DNA of 64,000 nt, taken from positions 21,928 through 85,927 of the forward strand of contig JBGAKC010000021.1 of assembly GCA_044224605.1 (NCBI GenBank), in the 5' to 3' direction. The stretch is from UBA7672 sp044224605. GTDB lineage: Bacteria; Pseudomonadota; Alphaproteobacteria; Caulobacterales; Hyphomonadaceae. Below the pieces are notes generated by a model. That model was not told the DNA's origin. It was given only the letters and a program-made list of their open reading frames with translations, and did not search any database. How positions within the stretch are numbered: position 1 is the first letter of the stretch; every line of letters starts with the position of its first letter. This document shows, in pieces, positions 18,419-27,277 of the stretch. The position numbers were made by a program, and so were the translations under genes.

Positions 18419-19631
18419 TAGATCGCGAGAACGTTACAGGTCGCGGCGGCGCCAACGCACTCGCCGGCGCGATGCGGGCAGCGCTCAGCACTGCGGCAAG
18501 CGCACCGGCCGCCGCGCTCGCAAAGGCGGCGGCCCATGCCGCCAGAAAGACCCAGGGAGGCGCCGCGAAGTCGAGGCTCGGAAAGTGATAGTAGTCGCGG
18601 TAGACTGTTGCTATCAGCCTGCCCAGCCAGATGCCGGCGCCTGAACCTATCAGTGCGCCGACTGCGCCTAGCAGCAGCGCGCTCTTGGCGTAGTGCCAGG
18701 CGACAGCGGCGTCGCCGTACCCGAAGGCCTTCAGCAGTCCGATATTGGACCGCTCCGTCGCGATGATGCGCGCCAGCGCGACATTCACAAGGAACGTTGC
18801 GATGACAAGAAAAAAGGCCGGCAGAAATGCTGCCATAGTTGCCAGCTGGCGTAGTTCCTCCGTCAGATAGCGATCGGATGGCATCCTGTCGCGGCCATAA
18901 ACGCCTGTCGAACCGTATCGCGCGACAACCGCGTCTATCGCCCGCCTGACCTGCTGCTGATCCGACGCGGGCGCCAATCGAAACACCGCTTCGTTGAAGG
19001 CTCCCTCGAGATCGTAAGCGCGAGAAAGCGCCTCATGCCCCATCCAGATGACGGCAAAGCGATCGGGCTGCGGAAAGAGCTCACCAGGCGCGCTGACAAA
19101 GACAAACTCCGGCGAGTTGGCAATGCCGACAATTCTGAGGCTCTGTCGCCTGCCGTGAAGCGTCGCCTCCAGCGTGGCTCCCGTGCCGAGGTCGAGCGCT
19201 TTGGCGAAGGCTTCGTTAACAAGAATTTCCTCCGCGATCGCGGGGTCGGGCCAGCGCCCGCGCGCGAGGACAAGGTCGTTGACCTTCGGTCGACCTTGGG
19301 GCGGCAGTGAGACGAGGCGTGCTGATGCCGGTTCCGTTATCCCCGACAGGTCGAGAGAAGCAAAGCCCGCGATGCGCGCCTCGACAGCCGATACGCCGGC
19401 TATAGCGGCAAGATCAGCTTGAACGCGCTCAGGCGCCCGCACCAGGGAAACCGCAAGGTCCGCCATATGCTGCCTCGCATAGTAATCGCGGCGGGTTCGC
19501 TCCAACGATGCGCGCATGCCGACGGCCATTACGAAGATCGATAGTCCGCAGCCCAGAACCATTGCGACCGCAATCGCATTGATCCGCATTCGCCAGAGAT
19601 CTCGAAAGAGCTTCCTGTCAAGTGTTCGCAT
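17817..19631 (-). CDS. FtsX/MacB-type ABC permease, N-terminal half of a split gene
   Basis: The first 400 or so residues are a convincing FtsX-like half: MRTLDRKLFRDLWRMR, a span at residues 16-37, a periplasmic MacB-like core, and three spans with ARIIATERSNIGLLKAFGYGDAAVAWHY. Homology ends near 18429 (PRPVTFSR). Beyond that the frame continues for 200 codons antiparallel in sense to nothing recognisable, because it is the wrong frame of the downstream permease half. A single +1 shift between 18434 and 18418 would join the two halves into one protein of normal length. It lies 6 bases downstream of its ATPase gene. Confidence 0.7.
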   Translation of the reverse strand: MRTLDRKLFRDLWRMRINAIAVAMVLGCGLSIFVMAVGMRASLERTRRDYYARQHMADLAVSLVRAPERVQADLAAIAGVSAVEARIAGFASLDLSGITEPASARLVSLPPQGRPKVNDLVLARGRWPDPAIAEEILVNEAFAKALDLGTGATLEATLHGRRQSLRIVGIANSPEFVFVSAPGELFPQPDRFAVIWMGHEALSRAYDLEGAFNEAVFRLAPASDQQQVRRAIDAVVARYGSTGVYGRDRMPSDRYLTEELRQLATMAAFLPAFFLVIATFLVNVALARIIATERSNIGLLKAFGYGDAAVAWHYAKSALLLGAVGALIGSGAGIWLGRLIATVYRDYYHFPSLDFAAPPWVFLAAWAAAFASAAAGALAAVLSAARIAPASALAPPRPVTFSRSNGLASILARRLDAHHSDRHCARDRPSGCRTDLPGGDGAAVGCSFLANQSAGRHLVLHRCARGRRASCSRTAARRDLRRTGADRQRHTSQWGSQRGRGVDRLAVRRSSQPSYWSQRRDRPASDIRRRSGASLGRQTRCQSRRFNRHRTDPRKPPAYKRSCRRYCRPDGGLLRLHGPRCAGPPDARAPPDYGRKRSARSGCL

Positions 19632-19637
19632 CTCGGC

Positions 19638-20342
19638 TTACCAGACCAGATCCGCAGGCGCCGCGCGGCTCGCATTGGTTTCGATCTGACGGATGCCGCC
19701 ATCGAGAAATCTGACCACGCGATCACCAAGCCTCGCCACGTCCGCATTGTGGGTGACCAGGAGTGTCGTTGAGCGAAAGCGGACGCTAACCTCGACAAGC
19801 GCTTCAAGCACCCGGACGCCTGTACGGACATCAAGGGCGCCAGTTGGCTCGTCGCACAGAAGCACCGCCGGCCGCTTGGCGATCGCGCGCGCGACCGCGA
19901 CGCGCTGCTGCTCGCCGCCAGAGAGCTGCGCAGGGAAATGGTTCAGTCGATCACCAAGGCCGACGAGGTCGAGCGCTTCGGCGGCGGGCATGGGATCTTC
20001 CGCAATCTCGTTGACGAGCTCGACGTTTTCGCGCGCGGTGAGAGAGGGAATGAGGTTGTAGAATTGAAAAATGAAGCCGACATGCCGTCGCCGGTATCGT
20101 GTCAGTTCATCGTCCGGCACTGTAGTCAGGGATTTCCCCCGGAACCTGATCTCGCCCGACGTGGCGCGGTCCAGCCCTCCAAGGATGTTGAGCAAGGTGG
20201 ATTTGCCGGATCCGGAGGGGCCCAGCAGGATCAGCAGTTCGCCTTCAGCAACATCAAGATCGACTTCACGCAAGGCGTGAACGGCCGCGGGGCCAACGCC
20301 GTAACGCTTGCCAACTTTGCGAAGTGAGAACGTCGGCTCCAT
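19638..20342 (-). CDS. LolD/MacB-type ABC transporter ATPase
   Basis: A 234-residue ABC ATPase with Walker A LLGPSGSGKSTLLNILGGLD, the LolD/MacB-family stretch RRRHVGFIFQFYNLIPSLTARENVEL, signature LSGGEQQRVAVARAI, Walker B VLLCDEPTGALD and H-loop LLVTHNADVA. It is the first gene after a 172-base gap that holds an FNR-type box, and so is the probable first gene of the operon ATPase, permease halves, HlyD, AMP phosphorylase, PRPP synthetase. Confidence 0.9.
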   Translation of the reverse strand: MEPTFSLRKVGKRYGVGPAAVHALREVDLDVAEGELLILLGPSGSGKSTLLNILGGLDRATSGEIRFRGKSLTTVPDDELTRYRRRHVGFIFQFYNLIPSLTARENVELVNEIAEDPMPAAEALDLVGLGDRLNHFPAQLSGGEQQRVAVARAIAKRPAVLLCDEPTGALDVRTGVRVLEALVEVSVRFRSTTLLVTHNADVARLGDRVVRFLDGGIRQIETNASRAAPADLVW

Positions 20343-20402
20343 GTCGCTCTGAAACCTTCCGTTGCAGGCACGCAGATATGGCGACTGACCCGCATTGCCC
20401 CC

Positions 20403-20416
20403 TTGATGCCGATCAA
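20403..20416 (-). promoter_or_regulatory. FNR/FixK-type binding site
   Basis: TTGAT-GCCG-ATCAA is a perfect match to the FNR consensus TTGAT-N4-ATCAA. On the leftward strand a TATCTG-like -10 lies at about 20373-20379. That would place the start of transcription near 20367 and the box centre about 42 bases upstream, the usual class II activation distance. The ABC ATPase start codon (20342) follows about 25 bases later. Confidence 0.65.
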
Positions 20417-20514
20417 CATGTTCAATTGCATAGCCTACATCAGGGAAGCGAAGTCCGGTATGTTGTTACACGCGACCTAGCGGAACTCCCGACTTTCTTG
20501 TCTGTTGTGATGGG

Positions 20515-21282
20515 TCAGCGCGCCGTGTAGCCGCCGTCGATGACAAGCTCTGCGCCCGTGATGAACTTGGCCTCATCTGAGGCAAGATAGACGATCCCCC
20601 ACGCGATGTCGTCCGGCTCGCCCATGTGGCCAAGCGGATGCAGCGCATCCGTGGCGACACGGCCAGCTTCAACGTCGCCGGAGGCCCTGAGGTGCGCTTC
20701 AACCATCGGCGTCCAGATGAAACCCGGGTGAATCGAGTTCACCCTGATCCTGTCGGCAGCGTAGAGCAGAGCGTCCGTTTTGGTCATCAACCGGACTGCG
20801 CCCTTGGAGGCGTGGTAGGCTGGCACATCGGGCGCGCTGATCAGGCCATAGATCGATGAAAGATTGACTATGCTCCCACCGCCCGCCTTTCGCAGCAACG
20901 GAATGGCGTGCTTGGTGCAGAAGAAGACCCCTTTGACGTTGATCGCCTGAACCCGGTCCCATTCTGCTTCCGTCAGCTCGTGCGTCGGCTTGTTGACACC
21001 CGCGATGCCGGCGTTGTTGACGATGATGTCGACCTTTCCAAAATGTGATGCGACCCCAGAAAACACCCGCGCCACTTCAGACTCGTTGGAAACATCGCAG
21101 CTCCAGAAGCGCACGGGAAAATTGCGCGATCTCAGTTCTTCCGTCAGTCGCTCACCCTGGTCCGCCTGGAGATCGAGCACGGCGACTGATGCGCCTTCTT
21201 CAGCCATGCGGATCGCTGCTGCACGTCCGATCCCGACTGCGCCGCCAGTCACGATCGCTACTTTGCCATCAAGCCGCTTCAT
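20515..21282 (-). CDS. SDR-family oxidoreductase
   Basis: A 255-residue classical short-chain dehydrogenase. It has the nucleotide-binding GGAVGIGRAAAIRMA (TGGxxGIG, about residues 11-25), NNAGIAG, catalytic Ser in IVNLSSIYG, YHASKGA (Tyr/Lys pair) and NSIHPGFIWTPM. Asp after beta-2 (AVLDLQADQ) suggests NAD preference. ATG 21282 is chosen because MKRLDGKVAIVTGG is the normal family start and AGGTG lies upstream. An in-frame GTG at 21327 overlaps the P-type ATPase stop as GTGA and is an alternative start. The substrate is unknown. Confidence 0.85.
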   Translation of the reverse strand: MKRLDGKVAIVTGGAVGIGRAAAIRMAEEGASVAVLDLQADQGERLTEELRSRNFPVRFWSCDVSNESEVARVFSGVASHFGKVDIIVNNAGIAGVNKPTHELTEAEWDRVQAINVKGVFFCTKHAIPLLRKAGGGSIVNLSSIYGLISAPDVPAYHASKGAVRLMTKTDALLYAADRIRVNSIHPGFIWTPMVEAHLRASGDVEAGRVATDALHPLGHMGEPDDIAWGIVYLASDEAKFITGAELVIDGGYTAR

Positions 21283-21323
21283 GAATTCACCTGTCCTGCT
21301 CACGAATGAAAAAAGTTGGAGTC

Positions 21324-23852
21324 TCACGATCTTGAAGGGTTGAACGGATGAGCGCGGTCGGGCTGGGTCGTCCTGCTCAGGCGCCGCACAATGCTATACC
21401 AGCCGCCGGCGACAAGCGCGACGAGTGCCGACATCGCGACAACAGCCGCGTCTGGCGCTTCAACGCGAAAGATTTCAGAAAGGACCGGCCACGTCATGAT
21501 TGTCGCAAGAACGACCGCTGCGACGGCTCCCACACCCCAAAACACATTGTGCCGGGGATCGAAAAGCCGTGTCGCTGACTCCGAAGAGTCAGCCAGGGCG
21601 AGGCCGAGGTTCCCGATTACGAGAACCGTGAATCCTGCAGCTCGCGCCTGGTTTTCGGAGAGTCCGTTGTTGAGCGCCCACACGTAAATGCCGAGGACCG
21701 CCGCCAGCAGGATCATCCCCTGAACGCCTGCGAGGGCCATCTGATCTCGACCAAATAGGGGCTCCTTTATCGATCGCGGCGGACGGCGCATGGCCGACCG
21801 GTCGCTTGGTTCGGATTCGAACACCAGCGAACAGACAGGGTCGATGATCAGTTCCAGCATGACGACGTGCATGGGATAGAGAAGGGGCGGCAAGCCAAAG
21901 AGGATTGGCAACAGCGCCACGCCCGCGATGGGAACGTGGATGGCCATGATATATATCAGCGCCTTCCGAAGGTTGGCGAATATCCGGCGGCCCAGGCGCA
22001 CACCTCCGACTATTGAGGGAAAGCTGTCGTCGAGAAGGACAAGATCCGCCGCCTCACGCGCAACGTCTGTCCCACGCCTTCCCATTGCGATGCCGACATG
22101 CGCGCGCTCGAGAGCCGGGGCGTCATTGATGCCGTCGCCAGTCATCGCGACAACATGGCCGCGCGCCTTGAAGGATTCGACCAGAGCCAGCTTCTGGTCC
22201 GGCTTGACGCGCGCAAAGATGCGAACTGTGGCTAGCCGTGCTGTCAGCTCATCGGAATTCAACGCCGCGATTTCAGGGCCGGTCAGAACACCGCCGGCAA
22301 CTTCAATCCCTGCCTGCCGCGCGATCTCGAGAGCGGTTGCTGGATAATCGCCAGTGATCATCGAAACATCGATGCCAGCCAACTGCGCTTCAGCGAGCGC
22401 TGCCGGGACATCCTGCCTCAGAGGATCAAGAAAACCAATCAGGCCGACAAACTCAAATGTCGCGTCCTTGGGGTCATCGATCGAGCCCGCTGGTTCGGTG
22501 GCCTTGGCAATGCCAAGAACGCGCAACCCGCCCGCCGCCATGCCTGCAAGCGCAATCTCGACAGGCTCCCGCGCGGTCGGTGTCATGTGGCATAGCTTCA
22601 GAACTGCCTCCGGAGCGCCCTTGGCCGCCCATACCTCTCCGTCTGCGGTTCGCCAGGACTGGATTACTGCAAGCCGATCGGCCCGAAGTGGAAAACTGCG
22701 GACGGGCTCTCCACCGTTCTCCGCCAGGGTTGATGCAACTCGATCCGCCAGAGCTTCGTGAATAGCGCGGTCCATCGGGTCGACAGGGTGGATCGCTGAG
22801 GCCAGAAGTGCGAAGCGCGCAATCTGCTCCGCGGCGCTATCCAAATTCGCGCCGAGCAGCTCGCCGTTCCGCCAGAATGCTCCAACCCTCATGCGATTTT
22901 CGGTGAGCGTTCCCGTCTTGTCGACGCACAGTATCGTCACCGCGCCAAGAGTTTCGACCACAGCCGCGCGACGCACCAAGACCTGGTGGCGCGCCAGGCG
23001 CCAGGAGCCGATGGCCAGAAACACCGCCAGAACCATCGGAAACTCTTCGGGAAGCAGGGCGATGGCAATCGTGAGGCCGGCCAGCCCTCCTGCGAACCAG
23101 TCGTTTCGCATGAAGCCGTAGGCTGCCGCCACGATCAGGCAGAATACGACTGCTATTGCGCTCAACCGCAAGGCCAGTCGACCGGTCGCCTGCTGAAGTG
23201 GCGTGCGTTCCGTTTCACCCGAAAGCGCAGTTCCGATGGCGCCGATCCGCGTGCGCGATCCCGTCTGCGTAACCTGCGCCAGGCCGTGGCCGGCAACGAC
23301 CATTGTGCCGGCGAAGAGAGCATTGCCGTTCTGGCGGTGATCGTCTTCGTTCGCGTGCCATGGACCGGGCTGCTTGATTACGGGTACTGACTCGCCGGTA
23401 AGCGCCGACTCGTCAACCGTGAGCACATCTCCCTTGCGCAGGACTGCGTCAGCCGGAACCCTCTCACCCTCCATGACGACAATGACGTCTCCTGGAACGA
23501 GATCTCGCGCCGGCGTCTGCTGTTGCGTTCCTCCGCGGATTACATTCGCAAGGGGCTCGGCCAGTTCTCGGAGCGCTGCGAGAGCCCTTTCGCTACGCGC
23601 GTCCTGAATTACGACAAGGACGATGGAAAGGGCCGCGCCACCCAGAAGAAAAAGTCCTTCGCCCAGATCGCCGACGACAAGGTACAGCAAGGCGGCTGCA
23701 AGCAGGAAAATGAACATCGGCTCGCGAAGCGTTCCGAGCGTGATTGTCAGCAGACTGCGGGAACTGGCCATCTTCAATATATTCGGGCCGTGCGTTTTCA
23801 GAAGCGCCTCGGCTTCTGCCGCACTCAGCCCGGTCAGTGGTTCGTTCGCCAT
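21324..23852 (-). CDS. Cation-translocating P-type ATPase (Ca2+/P2-like)
   Basis: An 842-residue P-type ATPase. It has an N-terminal cation-ATPase domain (EPLTGLSAAEAEALLKTHGPN), TGES in the actuator domain (about residues 152-155), membrane motif LLPEEFPMVLAVFLA (about 268-280), phosphorylation site CVDKTGTLTEN with Asp about 311, and hinge TGDGINDAPALERAHVGIAMG. PEEFP in TM4 points to the Ca2+/Mn2+-like P2 group rather than heavy-metal P1B, and no Cys-Pro-Cys is present. ATG 23852 is preferred over ATG 23864 because GAGAG lies just before it. It is first of the leftward block and overlaps the possible SDR GTG start. Confidence 0.9.
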   Translation of the reverse strand: MANEPLTGLSAAEAEALLKTHGPNILKMASSRSLLTITLGTLREPMFIFLLAAALLYLVVGDLGEGLFLLGGAALSIVLVVIQDARSERALAALRELAEPLANVIRGGTQQQTPARDLVPGDVIVVMEGERVPADAVLRKGDVLTVDESALTGESVPVIKQPGPWHANEDDHRQNGNALFAGTMVVAGHGLAQVTQTGSRTRIGAIGTALSGETERTPLQQATGRLALRLSAIAVVFCLIVAAAYGFMRNDWFAGGLAGLTIAIALLPEEFPMVLAVFLAIGSWRLARHQVLVRRAAVVETLGAVTILCVDKTGTLTENRMRVGAFWRNGELLGANLDSAAEQIARFALLASAIHPVDPMDRAIHEALADRVASTLAENGGEPVRSFPLRADRLAVIQSWRTADGEVWAAKGAPEAVLKLCHMTPTAREPVEIALAGMAAGGLRVLGIAKATEPAGSIDDPKDATFEFVGLIGFLDPLRQDVPAALAEAQLAGIDVSMITGDYPATALEIARQAGIEVAGGVLTGPEIAALNSDELTARLATVRIFARVKPDQKLALVESFKARGHVVAMTGDGINDAPALERAHVGIAMGRRGTDVAREAADLVLLDDSFPSIVGGVRLGRRIFANLRKALIYIMAIHVPIAGVALLPILFGLPPLLYPMHVVMLELIIDPVCSLVFESEPSDRSAMRRPPRSIKEPLFGRDQMALAGVQGMILLAAVLGIYVWALNNGLSENQARAAGFTVLVIGNLGLALADSSESATRLFDPRHNVFWGVGAVAAVVLATIMTWPVLSEIFRVEAPDAAVVAMSALVALVAGGWYSIVRRLSRTTQPDRAHPFNPSRS

Positions 23853-24603
23853 GAAGTCTCTCATCGCAAATTTCTGGCTGCGATCCAGACAATAAGTTTC
23901 GTAGCAAATCTCTTGGCCAGGATGTTGGCGCGATCGATCACGGCCGGTGACGTTGGCGTGGGATAGGGCGTCAGACTTTGATAAACCATCGCATAAGTCA
24001 TTGAGCGCTTCTGGACCCCCCGGTCGCCTAGCCCAGAACCCCGTGTTGGCATTTGACGGGGCGCAAGATGAAGAGCGGGACCGATCGGCGGCGGCCTCGC
24101 TAGGAGGTCAGGAGAAGGTGCATTCTGCGTTGAGGAGTTCAAAACTGCAATTCGCGCCCTTGACTCGAGAATATGCGCATCAGGTCGGCATTTGTCGCGG
24201 CGGCGCCAAACCGAACTCCCTCGATTAGACGTCTCCACATCATAATCGTTGATCTCCCGGGCGCGCGCTGGCGCCAGCGAAACCAATACGGCTGCCATCG
24301 TCGTCCTGCAGCCGAGATGGCACAAGGGCTCATGCAGATGTGCGCATAAGCCAACTCGCCTTTGATGGATGCGGTTCCCACCGGCTTTTCGGTAAAAGCA
24401 GCTGCCCGCCCTTGTGGCTACCTGAACAGGGAGCTTCGCTTCCAGCGGCCTGTTGCATCATGGGTTGCAACTTGCTCGACAATACCCCCGCCCCCTATCG
24501 TTTCAGATAGGACTGGCGTCGTCGCTCCGCCACTATTCTAGTGCTGGGCAGACAGCGATCAACGGGTAGAGTGCCTGCGAGGAACCTTGGAAGGGATAGC
24601 GTC
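23853..24603. other. Intergenic region upstream of P-type ATPase and enoyl-CoA hydratase
   Basis: About 750 bases between divergent genes with no supported coding sequence. Frames such as 23861-24325 (-) have Arg-rich, irregular composition with no recognisable domain; a decayed small secreted protein gene cannot be excluded. Visible signals are a FixK-like TTGA-N6-GCAA at 24053-24066 and a small inverted repeat CCTATC-gtttca-GATAGG at 24494-24511. The region probably holds promoters for both flanking operons. Confidence 0.4.
24053..24066. promoter_or_regulatory. Possible FixK/FNR-like half-conserved box
   Basis: TTGACGGGGCGCAA fits the relaxed rhizobial FixK pattern TTG(A/C)-N6-(T/G)CAA. 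It lies 200 bases upstream of the P-type ATPase start and no good -10 is seen at the expected distance, so it may be chance. It is listed because the downstream ABC operon carries a perfect FNR box. Confidence 0.25.
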
Positions 24604-25392
24604 ATGGCCTACAGCACGATCGAACTTGAGCGCGAGGGTGACGTAGCGATCATCAGGTTGAACGATCCTGCCACACTGAACGCGGTCACCTTGAAGACGA
24701 TCGAGGACATCGGATCGGCGCTTGACGAGATCACCGGTTCTGCGCGTGCCATGGTGCTGACAGGCGCGGGTCGCGCCTTCTGCTCTGGGGCCAACCTGAC
24801 GGGCGGCATGGGCGTGGGTCAGGCGGAAGGACCGCCGGATGCCGGCCGCGTTCTCGAGAGCCACATCAACCCGCTGATGCTCCGTCTGCGCGATCTGCCC
24901 ATGCCGTGGGTGTCGGCGGTCAAGGGCAGCGCGGCTGGCGTAGGTTGTTCCTTCGCCTTGGCGGCCGACATGATTATTGCCGGCGAAAGCGCCTTCTTCC
25001 TTCAGGCGTTCGCGCGCATCGGGCTTGTTCCTGACGGCGGTTCGAGCTGGCTGCTGACGCGCGCCGTTGGCCGCGCGCGGGCGATGGAGATGATGCTGCT
25101 CGGCGAGCGCATTCCCGCGCAGAAGGCTTTCGAGTGGGGCATGGTCAATCGCCTCGTGCCGGACGATCAGCTGATGCCTGTGGCGATGGAGGTCGCCAAA
25201 TCTCTCGCGGCAGGTCCCACCAGGTCACTCGCCATGATCCGCCGGATGACATGGTCGGCATCCGACGCCACGTTCGAAGACGCCATGACGACTGAACGCA
25301 ACAACCAGCGCGAGGCCGGCCGCACGGCTGACCATCGTGAAGGCGTTGCCGCCTTCATCGGCAAACGTCCCGCCCGCTTCACCGGCGCCTGA
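24604..25392 (+). CDS. Enoyl-CoA hydratase/isomerase family protein
   Basis: A 262-residue crotonase-fold protein from ATG 24604 (GGAAGGG upstream). It has the oxyanion-hole motifs AMVLTGAGRAFCSGANL (residues about 50-66) and VSAVKGSAAGVGCSFALAAD, then FARIGLVPDGGSSWLLTRAVG, where the hydratase Glu position reads Asp. Such variation is common among family members with isomerase or hydratase activity. It is the first of two tightly spaced genes with the nitronate monooxygenase (15 bases apart). It acts on CoA esters in beta-oxidation. Confidence 0.88.
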   Translation: MAYSTIELEREGDVAIIRLNDPATLNAVTLKTIEDIGSALDEITGSARAMVLTGAGRAFCSGANLTGGMGVGQAEGPPDAGRVLESHINPLMLRLRDLPMPWVSAVKGSAAGVGCSFALAADMIIAGESAFFLQAFARIGLVPDGGSSWLLTRAVGRARAMEMMLLGERIPAQKAFEWGMVNRLVPDDQLMPVAMEVAKSLAAGPTRSLAMIRRMTWSASDATFEDAMTTERNNQREAGRTADHREGVAAFIGKRPARFTGA

Positions 25393-25407
25393 TTTCAGAG
25401 GCAGAAC

Positions 25408-26385
25408 ATGATCCGCACACGCTTCACCGAACTCTTCGGCGTCGACCACCCGATCGCCCAGGGCGGCATGCAATGGGTCGGACGGGCCGAACTCGTTTCC
25501 GCCGTCGCCAACGCCGGCGCGCTTGGCTTCGTCACCGCGCTGACCCAGCCAACGCCTGACGCCCTGCTCAAGGAAATCGAGCGTACCCGCAGCATGACCG
25601 ACAAGCCGTTCGGCGTTAACCTCACCATTCTGCCAGCGATCAAGCCGCCGCCCTACGCTGAATACAGGCAGGCGATCATCGACAGCGGCATCAAGATCGT
25701 CGAGACGGCCGGCTACAAGCCGCAGGAGCATGTCGATCACTTCAAGGCCAACGGCGTAAAGGTGATTCACAAATGCACGGCCGTGCGCCACGCGCTTTCA
25801 GCCGAGCGCATGGGCGTGGACGCCGTGTCGATCGACGGTTTCGAGTGCGCCGGCCACCCCGGCGAAGACGACATCCCCGGCTTGATCCTGATCCCCGCCG
25901 CTGCCAACAAGGTGAAGGTGCCGATGCTGGCGTCCGGCGGTTTTGCTGATGCGCGCGGACTGGTTGCAGCGCTCGCGTTGGGCGCGCACGGCATCAACAT
26001 GGGCACGCGCTTCTGCGCTACGGTGGAAGCGCCTATCCACCCCAACTTCAAGCAGGCGATGGTCGATGCCGACGAGCGCGCCACCGACATTATCTTCCGC
26101 ACCTACCGCAACAGCGCCCGTGTCGCTCGCAACGCCGTCAGTCAGGAGGTTGTGCGCCTCGAAGCACAAGGAAAGCCGTTCGAGGAAGTGGCGAGTCTCG
26201 TGAAGGGTGTGCGCGGACGCGAAGGTCTCGAATCCGGCGACACCAATCATGGCATCTGGAGCGCCGGGCAGGTGCAAGGCCTGATCGAGGATGTGCCGAC
26301 GGTGAAGGTTCTGATCGACCGCATTGTCGATGAAGCCGAGGCGATCATCCGCCAGAAGCTCGGCGCCATGCTGTCCGCAGCCTAG
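25408..26385 (+). CDS. Nitronate monooxygenase family protein (FMN, 2-nitropropane dioxygenase type)
   Basis: A 325-residue TIM-barrel flavoprotein: FGVDHPIAQGGMQWVG at the N-terminus, FGVNLTILP, AVSIDGFECAGHPGEDD with the expected His of this family near residue 150, ASGGFADARGLVAALALGAHGINMGTRF (FMN phosphate site), and a C-terminal helical part. In actinobacterial and proteobacterial catabolic clusters such proteins often stand among acyl-CoA genes, where their natural substrate is usually unproven. Its stop overlaps the stop of the convergent LuxR gene by 4 bases. Confidence 0.85.
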   Translation: MIRTRFTELFGVDHPIAQGGMQWVGRAELVSAVANAGALGFVTALTQPTPDALLKEIERTRSMTDKPFGVNLTILPAIKPPPYAEYRQAIIDSGIKIVETAGYKPQEHVDHFKANGVKVIHKCTAVRHALSAERMGVDAVSIDGFECAGHPGEDDIPGLILIPAAANKVKVPMLASGGFADARGLVAALALGAHGINMGTRFCATVEAPIHPNFKQAMVDADERATDIIFRTYRNSARVARNAVSQEVVRLEAQGKPFEEVASLVKGVRGREGLESGDTNHGIWSAGQVQGLIEDVPTVKVLIDRIVDEAEAIIRQKLGAMLSAA

Positions 26386-27143
26386 CGACCTGCAATCCTG
26401 CCGACATAACCGAGCGTCGCCGCCTTGTAGATCGCCTGCGGGCGGCCGATCACGTTCAGCTTCCGCGTTGCGTTTGTGATGTGGAAACGAACTGTAGGCA
26501 GCGAGATGTGCATGATCTCGCTGATGTCGGCGTCGGTCTTGCCCATCGCCGCCCATTTCAGGCATTGGATCTCTCGCCGGGTTAGTGGCGCAGGCGTCTC
26601 CGGCGTCTTGTGCGCGGCAAGGTCATTGTGCGTCGCCACGAACTGCAGCGTCAGCGCGTGCAGCTCCCCGGCGCGCTGCCTGAAGATGGAAGCCACATCC
26701 AGCGTCTCGTCCGGAGACGCCCACACGATGGCGCCGATCACGCCGCCGGGGAGATAAGCCGGAACGACAATCGCGCTGTTCACGCCGAAACGCTCGGTCG
26801 GCTCCATCGCATTGAATACCTCCAGCGAGGCATGCGGCCGCCACGTCGCCAGTTTGCCCTGCGAGAAGTAGAACGGCTCGGCGCACAGCCTCACGGCATG
26901 CAGCACATGGGCTCGCAACGCGAAGGCGCGATCCTCCCAGTAACGCAGGTCCGGATCGACCCATCGGAACAGCGTTTCCGCGTAAGGCCTGCCGTCCTGC
27001 CCGATCACCGGGTCCGGACTGCCGATATCCGCGCTCACGGCAATGAAGGGCAGGTTCATCTCGAGCCCGACCGCTTCGATGCGGTGGGCCAGCTCGTCGC
27101 CGAGCCGCGCGGCCTCCCTATCATCTCCGCTAGCTTGAGCCAT
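26382..27143 (-). CDS. LuxR-family regulator with autoinducer-binding-like domain (solo)
   Basis: A 253-residue regulator. Residues about 20-165 resemble the LuxR signal-binding domain (PFIAVSADIG through VVPAYLPGGVIGAIVWAS). Residues about 185-245 form a LuxR HTH: PLTRREIQCLKWAAMGKTDADISEIMHISLPTVRFHITNATRKLNV. ATG 27143 is chosen; a TTG at 27197 would extend it. There is no LuxI synthase gene in the window, and the W/Y/D residues that hold acyl-homoserine lactones are not clearly kept. It probably senses a different small molecule and controls the flanking acyl-CoA genes. Confidence 0.75.
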   Translation of the reverse strand: MAQASGDDREAARLGDELAHRIEAVGLEMNLPFIAVSADIGSPDPVIGQDGRPYAETLFRWVDPDLRYWEDRAFALRAHVLHAVRLCAEPFYFSQGKLATWRPHASLEVFNAMEPTERFGVNSAIVVPAYLPGGVIGAIVWASPDETLDVASIFRQRAGELHALTLQFVATHNDLAAHKTPETPAPLTRREIQCLKWAAMGKTDADISEIMHISLPTVRFHITNATRKLNVIGRPQAIYKAATLGYVGRIAGR

Positions 27144-27277
27144 GCCGTCCGTTTCGCGACTTTTTTCCAAAGCCTGCCGAAGGTGCGGGCCACACAAGAA
27201 TGACCAGCTGCGTCAGAAGAGGGAAGCGTGCCGATAACCTTTTCTCCGCGCAACTCCCGTTGCAGTGTTCACGCCGT

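Noticed and set aside
23861..24325. Leftward 154-codon frame upstream of the P-type ATPase
   Set aside because: No domain or consistent signal peptide, and it overlaps the start region of the ATPase gene; kept as intergenic.
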